Shown here one piece after another: positions 13,665 to 20,557 of a stretch of 22,119 nt of DNA (position 1 is its first letter; every line of letters begins with the position of its first letter). Under the pieces are notes generated by a model. It had not been told where the DNA came from and did no database searches. It saw only the letters and a program-made list of their open reading frames with translations. The stretch is from assembly GCA_030833305.1 (NCBI GenBank), contig JAURHL010000013.1, positions 1 to 22,119 of the forward strand. Reading direction: 5' to 3'. The DNA comes from Acidimicrobiales bacterium (GTDB lineage: Bacteria > Actinomycetota > Acidimicrobiia > Acidimicrobiales > Ilumatobacteraceae). The position numbers were made by a program, and so were the translations under genes.

Positions 13665-14738
13665 TCACGCGCCATCGGCGAGATTCCGGTAGAGGTGTTC
13701 CAATTCGCGGGCGGTGCGGGACCAGTCGAAAACCTCACGTCGACGACGTCCGATGTCGATCAATCGACGTCGTTCGTCGTCGTCGTTGAGAGCCGTGACG
13801 AGGGACTCGATCCACGTGGCCCGATCGTTCGTCGGACACAGGAACGCCGCGTCACCGGCCACTTCGGGGATGGAGCCGACGTCGGACGCCACGACCGGGG
13901 TGTCGGTGGACATGGCCTCCAGTACCGGGAATCCGAAACCCTCGTCGAGCGAGGGATACGCAACGACACGCGCTCGGTGATACAGCCGACCCACGGTCGC
14001 ATCGTCCACCCGTCCGAGAAGGTGCACACGTTCGCGAACCACGGTGCTCGCGTTCTCCACCGCCGACCGCACGGCCACGGCATCGTCCCCGTCGCCACCG
14101 GCGATCACCAGCCGGGCATCGGGAACCATGCCGATCACGTCGTCCATCAGCGACACGAGAAAGGGCAGGTTCTTCCGTCGTTCGAGCGTTCCCATGGACA
14201 GAATCACCGGGCCGTAGTCGGGAAGCCCGTCGATGGATCCGCCTCGCGCGTCCACGAGCGCAGGTGCTCCGAGATGAATAACCGTGACGGACGCGTCGGG
14301 AAAGTGCCCCCGCAGACGTTCGGCGGTGGCGTGCGACGAGGCGTGAACGTGAGCGCCGGTGTCGATGGCTCGACGCAATGCGTTCATCATCGAACCGATG
14401 TCGCGATGCACCGTGTCGGGATGCTCGAGGGCCCAGCAGTCGTACACCGTGACGAGTCGAGGATGCCGCGATGGCGGAACCACGTAGTTGGTCCCGTGCA
14501 CCAAATCGACGTCACCGAGGTGTCGATCAGGTCGGGGGCGATCGAAACGTCCCCATGCGCGCAGCGCCAGGGCCGCGGGATAGGGAAGACGAACGGTGTC
14601 GGTGCGCAACGCCGCGCGGAAACTCAGGACGTACGGCACGAGGTCGACGGTGCTGTGTGTGGCCATCGCCTCGACGGCGCGACCGACGCCGGTGATGGGG
14701 CCGTGCAGGGGTCCGGTATCGAAGGCCACGCGCAACAT
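13665..14738 (-). CDS. GT4 family glycosyltransferase
   Basis: A GT-B retaining glycosyltransferase of 357 residues. The N-terminal loop FDTGPLHGPITGVGR (6-20), VHGTNYVVPP (80-89) and LVTVYDCWALEHP (95-107) form the acceptor side. SMGTLERRKNLPFL (181-194) and EGFGFPVLE (266-274, the E(x7)E motif) form the donor side. It resembles mannosyl/rhamnosyl transferases and is related in style to the GT4 gene at 5673. ATG 14738 is chosen because MLRVAFDTGP starts the fold and TAGCCT lies 8 nt upstream; the open frame runs about 275 codons further but is the shadow of gmd. It is followed after 18 nt by cofD, making a GT4-cofD-cofE transcription unit likely. Confidence 0.9.
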   Translation of the reverse strand: MLRVAFDTGPLHGPITGVGRAVEAMATHSTVDLVPYVLSFRAALRTDTVRLPYPAALALRAWGRFDRPRPDRHLGDVDLVHGTNYVVPPSRHPRLVTVYDCWALEHPDTVHRDIGSMMNALRRAIDTGAHVHASSHATAERLRGHFPDASVTVIHLGAPALVDARGGSIDGLPDYGPVILSMGTLERRKNLPFLVSLMDDVIGMVPDARLVIAGGDGDDAVAVRSAVENASTVVRERVHLLGRVDDATVGRLYHRARVVAYPSLDEGFGFPVLEAMSTDTPVVASDVGSIPEVAGDAAFLCPTNDRATWIESLVTALNDDDERRRLIDIGRRRREVFDWSRTARELEHLYRNLADGA

Positions 14739-14746
14739 CAAGGGCG

Positions 14747-14752
14747 AGGCTA
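14747..14752 (-). promoter_or_regulatory. Predicted -10 element of the GT4-cofD-cofE unit
   Basis: Minus-strand TAGCCT is followed by 8 nt and ATG 14738, indicating a leaderless or near-leaderless mRNA. It lies where the -35 of the opposing gmd promoter would be, so the two may compete. Confidence 0.5.
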
Positions 14753-14764
14753 GGTCCCGCACCG

Positions 14765-14770
14765 TAGGAT
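14765..14770 (+). promoter_or_regulatory. Predicted -10 element of gmd
   Basis: TAGGAT would start a transcript near 14777, giving a leader of about 37 nt. Unlike its neighbours, gmd has a strong ribosome site (GAGGAG, 14802-14807) 6 nt before ATG 14814, so this promoter would be leadered. Confidence 0.4.
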
Positions 14771-14813
14771 GCAGGGCAACAGGCCCGGTTGGGCCGTGTA
14801 CGAGGAGATCCCC

Positions 14814-15812
14814 ATGCCCCGCGCGTTCATCACTGGAGTCACCGGCCAGGACGGCCAACACCTGGCCGAGTTCCTGCACGGCAAGGGGTACCAGGTGTTC
14901 GGCATGGTGAAGGGTCAGAACAACCCCAAGGCCGACCTGCTGCGCGATCAGTTCCCGTACGTCGAGATCGTTCCCGGTGACTTGGCCGACCTGCCGTCGT
15001 TGGTGAAGGCCATGGAGGTCGCCCAACCCGACGAGGTGTACAACTTGGCGGCCATCTCGTTCGTGGCGCTGTCGTGGAACCAAGCCGAACTGACGGCGAA
15101 TCTCACCGGCACGGGGGTGTTGCGCATGCTCGAAGCCGTGCGCATGGTGGGGGGTGCTTCGGACAACAAGATCCGCTTCTATCAAGCGTCGTCGTCGGAG
15201 ATGTTCGGCAAGGTGCGTGAGACGCCCCAAACGGAACGCACACCGTTCCATCCTCGTTCTCCTTACGGTTGTGCCAAGGTGTTCGGTCACGACATCACCG
15301 TCAACTACCGCGAGAGTTACGGATTGTGGGCCTGCTCGGGAATCCTCTTCAATCACGAGGGACCACGACGCGGTGTCGAGTTCGTCACGCGAAAGGTCAC
15401 CAACGCGGCCGCGCGCATCAAGCTCGGACTGCAGAACGAGTTGGTGATGGGCAACCTCGACGCCAAGCGAGACTGGGGCTACGCCGGTGACTACGTGAAG
15501 GCCATGTGGCTGATGCTCCAACAAGACGAGCCCGATGATTACGTCATCGCCACCGGCGAGACCCACACCATCGAGGAATTGGTGGAGCGGGCCTTCGCCG
15601 AAGTGGGCATCGACGACTGGAAGACGTACGTCCGACAGGACCCCAAGTTCTTCCGACCGGCCGAGGTCGATCTGCTGATCGGCGACGCGACCAAGGCTCG
15701 CGAGAAACTCGGCTGGACACCCGAGGTCGATTTCCCGTCGTTGGTCAAGATGATGGTGAAGAACGATCTGGCGCTCGAGGCCGCGCGCGCCGGACTTCCG
15801 ATCCCGTCCTGA
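14814..15812 (+). CDS. gmd: GDP-mannose 4,6-dehydratase
   Basis: Converts GDP-D-mannose to GDP-4-keto-6-deoxy-D-mannose, precursor of GDP-fucose, GDP-rhamnose and related sugars. The 332-residue extended SDR has GVTGQDG (8-14), SSSEMFG (126-132; catalytic Ser and Glu), Tyr151-x3-Lys155 in SPYGCAK, NYRESYG (164-170) and SGILFNHEGPRRGVEFVTRK, all close to classical Gmd. The loop after the second strand, where many Gmd proteins have Arg-Arg-Ser to hold NADP, reads MVKGQNNPKA here. ATG 14814 has a strong ribosome site; the in-frame ATG at 14769 is rejected because it adds 15 non-conserved residues. No reductase or epimerase to finish the sugar lies beside it. Confidence 0.93.
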   Translation: MPRAFITGVTGQDGQHLAEFLHGKGYQVFGMVKGQNNPKADLLRDQFPYVEIVPGDLADLPSLVKAMEVAQPDEVYNLAAISFVALSWNQAELTANLTGTGVLRMLEAVRMVGGASDNKIRFYQASSSEMFGKVRETPQTERTPFHPRSPYGCAKVFGHDITVNYRESYGLWACSGILFNHEGPRRGVEFVTRKVTNAAARIKLGLQNELVMGNLDAKRDWGYAGDYVKAMWLMLQQDEPDDYVIATGETHTIEELVERAFAEVGIDDWKTYVRQDPKFFRPAEVDLLIGDATKAREKLGWTPEVDFPSLVKMMVKNDLALEAARAGLPIPS

Positions 15813-15819
15813 GCAACGA

Positions 15820-15831
15820 TCGCCCGGGCGA
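15820..15831. repeat. 12-bp perfect palindrome in the gmd/flippase convergent gap
   Basis: TCGCCCGGGCGA sits in the 24 nt between the stops of gmd and the flippase gene. It has no T-tract, so it is not a standard intrinsic terminator. It could stop colliding polymerases or bind a dimeric protein. Confidence 0.35.
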
Positions 15832-15836
15832 CGACG

Positions 15837-17177
15837 TCAGGCCTCGAAGGGGCGATCCGACAGTGCTTCGAGCACCGATCCCTCGTCGATGGTGGCACCG
15901 CGTGCCAGCAATTGTCGCAACGACCCCACGAAGATGACGAGGGCCACCAGCGAGCTGGCGACCAGACCGATCTCGACACGCAGATACAGGTCCTCGGCGG
16001 ACAACCACGTGGTGACGAGGAAAGTGAGCATGCCGGCGAGCCAGCCGAGGGCGACCCGCGCGTGACCGTGCAGGGCGATCACTGCTTGGGCGGTTGCCAG
16101 AGCCACCATGTAGATCGCGCTTCCGATGGCCAACATCGTCAGGGTTCGGCGATCGAGCCCGCCGTCGTAGAGGAGATCGAGAATGTCGGGGCCGATGGCG
16201 AACGAACCGCCGACACCGATGGCGCCAACGCTCAACACGACGAACATCAAACGACGAAAGCCTCCCCGGAACTCGGTGAGATCGCCGGCAGCGGCCAAGC
16301 GGGCCAATCTCGGTAGCAGGGCGGCCTGTACCGCCTGGAAGAGGAACAACGGGATTCGCGCCAGAAGAACGCCGTTGCCGAAACGCGTAACCTCGTCACG
16401 CTGTGAACCATTGGCGAGCACGTCGATGGCGATGGGGCCGGCGTTCACCAAACCGGCGCCCATGATCGACCCGATGAGCAACCAGCCCAGATTCGACGTC
16501 ACCTCGCTCCACTCGGCGGGGGGACCATCGGTGGTGCGCAGTTGTCCGCGCGCGCCGACGATGAGAACACCGGTGAGGGGTGCCAAGGCCACGAGCATGG
16601 CGTAGGCGCCGACGTCGTCCACGTCGAGCTGCCACAAGACGATGCAGCCGACGATGCGCACGAATCCATCGGCGCCCATCACCATGCCGTACGCCGCGAA
16701 CCGGCCCTCACCCGAACAGATTCCCCGTGCCAAATGGGCCGGGGCGTACGAGACGAAGGCGATGATCAAGGCCACCGTGACGAGCCCGTAGCCCTCGAAG
16801 AACTCGCGGGTGGCGACGGGGCCGAGCGCGGCCACGGTCGCCGACACGGCCACGGTGATACCGACACCGAGCGGGACGATGCGCCGAACCACCGGGGTGC
16901 CGCCCAAAGACAGGGCTCGACGGTGGGCCAAGGCGCGACCCATTTCCTGCTCCAAGGGCAAGAAGAAGCCGGGCGCCAAGGCGAAGGTGGCGAACCACAA
17001 GGCGACGATGGGCTTGAAGTCGTCCTTGCCCAGGGCCTCTTGTCCCACTTTGAAGAACGCGTAGCTGGAGATGCCGGCCACGAGCAGGCCGATGCCGACG
17101 GCGATGGTGCCCTCGGGGAGGGGAACGCGAGACGAGGCATCGCTCGTCGAGGCGGGGGAGTCGGCGTCACCACTCAA
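15837..17177 (-). CDS. Polysaccharide flippase-like membrane protein (Wzx/MOP superfamily)
   Basis: A polytopic protein of about 446 residues with roughly 12-14 hydrophobic segments and short loops. The layout fits O-antigen/teichoic acid flippases of the MOP superfamily, which move lipid-linked sugars across the membrane. Segments such as YAFFKVGQEALGKDDF near the first helices and LFLFQAVQAALLPRLARLA in the middle match that style, the latter being like the mid-protein RIPLFLF/LLPR motif of such exporters. The start is uncertain: TTG 17177 lies 8 nt after a TAGGGT element, and another TTG at 17186 falls within that element. It is divergent from the GT2 operon and converges on gmd. Substrate is unknown; the context suggests a deoxyhexose-containing glycan. 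Confidence 0.82.
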   Translation of the reverse strand: MSGDADSPASTSDASSRVPLPEGTIAVGIGLLVAGISSYAFFKVGQEALGKDDFKPIVALWFATFALAPGFFLPLEQEMGRALAHRRALSLGGTPVVRRIVPLGVGITVAVSATVAALGPVATREFFEGYGLVTVALIIAFVSYAPAHLARGICSGEGRFAAYGMVMGADGFVRIVGCIVLWQLDVDDVGAYAMLVALAPLTGVLIVGARGQLRTTDGPPAEWSEVTSNLGWLLIGSIMGAGLVNAGPIAIDVLANGSQRDEVTRFGNGVLLARIPLFLFQAVQAALLPRLARLAAAGDLTEFRGGFRRLMFVVLSVGAIGVGGSFAIGPDILDLLYDGGLDRRTLTMLAIGSAIYMVALATAQAVIALHGHARVALGWLAGMLTFLVTTWLSAEDLYLRVEIGLVASSLVALVIFVGSLRQLLARGATIDEGSVLEALSDRPFEA

Positions 17178-17185
17178 GAACCCCA

Positions 17186-17191
17186 ACCCTA
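17186..17191 (-). promoter_or_regulatory. Predicted -10 element of the flippase gene
   Basis: Minus-strand TAGGGT is followed by 8 nt and TTG 17177. The spacing matches the other leaderless candidates in this window. It also supports the 17177 start over 17186. Confidence 0.42.
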
Positions 17192-17244
17192 GCGATGGGG
17201 GTTGGTCCGAGGGGATGATGAATGCCCTGCACAGGGGTCTGCCT

Positions 17245-17288
17245 CACCCGAGAAAGGTCGGAACACGCGACCTTGGGCACCTCGGGTG
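17245..17288. repeat. Nested inverted repeat between the flippase and GT2 genes
   Basis: An outer 8-bp arm pair, CACCCGAG (17245-17252) and CTCGGGTG (17281-17288), encloses an inner perfect 7-bp pair, AAGGTCG (17254-17260) and CGACCTT (17268-17274), with a 7-nt loop GAACACG. It lies in a 152-nt non-coding gap and ends 25 nt upstream of the GT2 -10 element, where an activator or repressor would bind. Folding as RNA would require transcription from further upstream. Confidence 0.55.
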
Positions 17289-17313
17289 AACCCGGCTCAT
17301 CGCGGTCGACGGG

Positions 17314-17319
17314 TAGCCT
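17314..17319 (+). promoter_or_regulatory. Predicted -10 element of the GT2-DUF5719 operon
   Basis: TAGCCT within GGTAGCCT (17312-17319) lies 10 nt before TTG 17330. The octamer is identical to that at 9157-9164. Confidence 0.45.
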
Positions 17320-17329
17320 TCGCCCCACC

Positions 17330-20300
17330 TTGGAGAACGAGTTGGAGCCTCATCTTTCCGACGACGACCGTGAGGATGCCGTCGCCCCCGCCCCTGCCGC
17401 TCCCGGCGTGGTGGCGGCTCTCGTCGTCCATGCACCCACCGACGCCCTCGGGGAATGCTTGGACTCCCTGAACGCCCAGGACTACCCGAACCTGCAGACG
17501 TTGGTGCTGGTGACCGGCTCGGATCCCGACGACGTGGCCCGGGTGAACGACCTGGTGGAGGCCCGCTCGATGGCGGCCCATGTGCGTCAGGTCGGCGCGA
17601 ACCCCGGTTTCGGAGCGGTCGCCAATTCGGTCGCCCGACTGGTTCAGGGCGACAGCGGGTTCTTTTTGTTCCTGCACGACGATGTGGCTCTCGATCCCGA
17701 TGCCGTGCGCTTGATGGTGGAGGAGTTGTATCGATCGAACGCCGGTCTGGTGGGCCCGAAGATCGTGGATTGGGACGATGTTCGTCGATTGCAGATGGTC
17801 GGATTCGATGCGGATCGCTTCGGGGAACTCGACAGTGCAGTCGAGGAGCACGAGATCGATCAGGAACAACACGATGCCGTGCGAGACGTTTTCGTGCTCC
17901 CCAGTGCTTGCCTGCTCGTTCGTGCTGATCTGTTCCGTGAGATGGGTGGATTCGAGGAGGCGATCGAGTTCCACGGTGAGGACCTCGACTTGTGCTGGCG
18001 CGCGCATCTGATGGGAGCCCGCGTGGTGGTGGCTCCGGCGGCGCGGGTGAGGCATCGGGGGAGGTTGCGCGATCGACGCGACGACCTGTCGCACGTGGCG
18101 ATGGATGCGCGTCACCGTTTGTCGACGGTCGCGTCCCTGACCGGGGCCGCACGATCGCTCGTCGTCGTTCCCGCCTTGATCGTGGTCACTCTGATCGAGG
18201 CGCTCGTGTCGCTCGTGACCGGTCACCCACGTCGGGCATCCACCGAAGTCGGCGCGCTGGTGTCGGCTCCGCGCGACACGCTGTCGATTCTGCGACGTCG
18301 GCGACGTGTCGCGGCGTTGCGTCGCATCCCCGACCGCGAGATCGCCGACCTGCAGGTGCGAGGAAGCGTTCGCTGGCGACGGGTGGTTCGCGGTCGACAA
18401 CGATCGTCTGGTCCCGTCTCTGGTGGTGGTCGGTCAAATGACACGGGTTCCCGCGAGCCCGTCGCCATCGTGACGTGGTTCGTCCTGTGGGCCCTGTTGT
18501 TCGTGGGCTCGCGCGATCTGATCTCGGGCGGTGTCGCATCAGTCGCCGACATGATGCCGTGGGTCGACTCGCCTCGCGATCTCTTTCATTCGTATCTGTC
18601 CGGGTGGTGGGACAAGGACCTCGGGGCCACGACGGCGCAACCAACCGGCAACCTGCTGATGGCTCTGGCCGGCGTCCTCACCTTGGGTCATCCGGCATTG
18701 GCGCAGACGATGGCGATCATCGGACTCGTGGCCGCGGGGTGGTTGGGGGCGTCGCGACTGTGCGCCGTGGCATCGGTGCCGCGGGCCCGCCTCATCGGCA
18801 CCATCGCGTACGCGGCCGTTCCGCTTCCGTACGCCGCCGTGGCCGCGGGGCGCCTGCAAGCGCTGATCGCCTACGCCGTACTGCCGTGGGCGTTGCACTT
18901 GATGCGATTGTTCGGTGGTCTCGGCCTTCCGCGCGGTGCGGAAGAGTCGAGTCGGGCCGTGGGCGATGTCGTCGACCATCCCGACACCGCCACGAGGGTG
19001 CGCATCGTGTCGTCATTCGCTCTCCTCATGAGTGTCACGGCGGCATTCGCGCCCGCGGTGATGTTGGTCGTCCTGGTGTGTGCGGTGCTGTGGATCCTGG
19101 CGACGTTGTTGGCGGGTGGATCCTCGCGCGCCGCCGGTCTGGGGATCGCTGCGGTGTTGGTGTCGATCGTGGCCGCGGTGGTGGTGAACCTTCCATGGAT
19201 GACGCGTTACCTGGCGTCGGACGGCTGGCGCGCCTTCATCGGGTCGCGCACCGGGACCGAACTCGGGGTTTGGCAATTACTGCGCTTCGGCATCGGACCG
19301 TCCGCCCTCGGCGGTCTCGTGATCTTGTTGTTCGTTCCCGCGCTCGTGGCTCCCTTCGTGTCGCGCGGTTGGCGTTTCGTGTGGGCGATGCGCGCGGCCG
19401 TGCTGATCGCCGGCTCGACGTTGCTGGCCGTGCTCGGACAACGTGACTCCTTCCCCGTCGATCTGCCCGAGCCCGGCGTGTTGCTGGCCCCGGCGGCGGT
19501 CGGCGTCGCCCTCGGTGTCTCGATGGTCTGGGTGGTCTTCGGGGCCGACGTTCGAGGCGCACGATTCGGCCTGCGCCAACCGGTGGCGCTCGTCTCGTTG
19601 GCGTGCATTCCCCTCGGTCTCGTTCCGGCCTTGGCGGTGGCCAGCGATGGTCGATGGGAACAACCCGACACCACCTTCTCCGAGCAGATGACCGAATTGT
19701 TGGCCACCGACGACCTGGGTGGATTCAGGGTTCTGATCATCGGCGATGAACGTTTGATCCCCGGTGCGTCGCACGAGATCGACGCGGGCCTCGGCTATTC
19801 GGTCGTCGAATCCGGTCGGCTCGACGCCGACGATCTGTGGACCCCGGCGCCCGACGACGTCGATCGCTACCTCGAACCGCTGATCGAAGCGGTGGCGTCC
19901 GGAGCGACCGACCGTGTCGGTCGATTGATGGCCCCTCTCGGGGTGCGTTACGTGGTGATCCCCGTGGTGGATCGCGTGGTTTCGACGTCGCGTGATCCTC
20001 TCCCCGTCCCGGATGGATTGGTGGACGCTTTCGGCGCTCAACTCGACTTCCGAAGAAAATTCTCCCCTGCGAGCATGGTCGTCTTCGAGAACCAACAAGC
20101 GATCCCTACGGTGTCGATCCTGACGGCGGCGGGGTCAGACGCCGCTTCGTCGGGTGGTGACGAAGCCCTGGCGGTCGTCGACATGTCGGGCGCCGTGCCC
20201 GTGTCGTCCCTGGCCCGGCCGTGGAAGTCCGTATCGGAATCGGTTCCCGCGGGCACGCTTCATCTCGGTGTACCACTCGATGGGAGTTGGTCGGTCACGG

Positions 20301-20557
20301 TCGATGGTCGCGCGATCGACCTCGGTGCCTCGTTCGGTTCGGTGATGTCGGCGACCATCGACGACCCCGGAGTGCTCGAGCTGTCCCACGAGCGGCCGTT
20401 CTCGAGAATCCTGTGGACATTCGTGCAGTTCGTGCTGTGGGCGATTCTCGTGGTCGGGTGGCGCCAGCCCCGCCGCTTGGGTCGTCGGTGGACAACTCGC
20501 ACCTCCCCGGTGGTCGTGGAGGACTCGCCGATCATCGCGATGGAGGATCGTCCGTGA
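17330..20557 (+). CDS. GT2 glycosyltransferase fused to a large polytopic membrane domain
   Basis: About 1075 residues. Residues 25-250 are a GT2 (GT-A) domain: ALVVHAPTDALGECLDSLNAQ (29-49), GANPGFGAVAN (89-99), LHDDVAL (115-121, DxD equivalent) and GEDLDLCWR (216-224, catalytic base region). A membrane segment follows at about 275-297, then a basic linker (300-375). From 378 to about 790 there are many hydrophobic helices as in GT-C transferases, then an outer beta/alpha domain and a last membrane helix near 1027-1044. Such fusions next to DUF5719 genes are common in actinobacteria as I recall. It likely adds sugars to an exported or lipid-linked glycan. Start options are TTG 17330 (after TAGCCT) or TTG 17342, which has GGAG at 17332-17335. 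The stop overlaps the next GTG (GTGA). Confidence 0.85.
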   Translation: MENELEPHLSDDDREDAVAPAPAAPGVVAALVVHAPTDALGECLDSLNAQDYPNLQTLVLVTGSDPDDVARVNDLVEARSMAAHVRQVGANPGFGAVANSVARLVQGDSGFFLFLHDDVALDPDAVRLMVEELYRSNAGLVGPKIVDWDDVRRLQMVGFDADRFGELDSAVEEHEIDQEQHDAVRDVFVLPSACLLVRADLFREMGGFEEAIEFHGEDLDLCWRAHLMGARVVVAPAARVRHRGRLRDRRDDLSHVAMDARHRLSTVASLTGAARSLVVVPALIVVTLIEALVSLVTGHPRRASTEVGALVSAPRDTLSILRRRRRVAALRRIPDREIADLQVRGSVRWRRVVRGRQRSSGPVSGGGRSNDTGSREPVAIVTWFVLWALLFVGSRDLISGGVASVADMMPWVDSPRDLFHSYLSGWWDKDLGATTAQPTGNLLMALAGVLTLGHPALAQTMAIIGLVAAGWLGASRLCAVASVPRARLIGTIAYAAVPLPYAAVAAGRLQALIAYAVLPWALHLMRLFGGLGLPRGAEESSRAVGDVVDHPDTATRVRIVSSFALLMSVTAAFAPAVMLVVLVCAVLWILATLLAGGSSRAAGLGIAAVLVSIVAAVVVNLPWMTRYLASDGWRAFIGSRTGTELGVWQLLRFGIGPSALGGLVILLFVPALVAPFVSRGWRFVWAMRAAVLIAGSTLLAVLGQRDSFPVDLPEPGVLLAPAAVGVALGVSMVWVVFGADVRGARFGLRQPVALVSLACIPLGLVPALAVASDGRWEQPDTTFSEQMTELLATDDLGGFRVLIIGDERLIPGASHEIDAGLGYSVVESGRLDADDLWTPAPDDVDRYLEPLIEAVASGATDRVGRLMAPLGVRYVVIPVVDRVVSTSRDPLPVPDGLVDAFGAQLDFRRKFSPASMVVFENQQAIPTVSILTAAGSDAASSGGDEALAVVDMSGAVPVSSLARPWKSVSESVPAGTLHLGVPLDGSWSVTVDGRAIDLGASFGSVMSATIDDPGVLELSHERPFSRILWTFVQFVLWAILVVGWRQPRRLGRRWTTRTSPVVVEDSPIIAMEDRP

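Noticed and set aside
12615..14753. 712-codon open frame on the plus strand opposite cofE, cofD and the GT4 gene
   Set aside because: It is antisense to three genes with clear family motifs, and its translation is rich in Gly/Arg/His/Asp without any domain. Such frames are expected in GC-rich DNA.
14739..15566. Long upstream extension of the minus-strand GT4 gene
   Set aside because: It is antisense to gmd. The glycosyltransferase fold starts at MLRVAFDTGP, just after a promoter-like TAGCCT.
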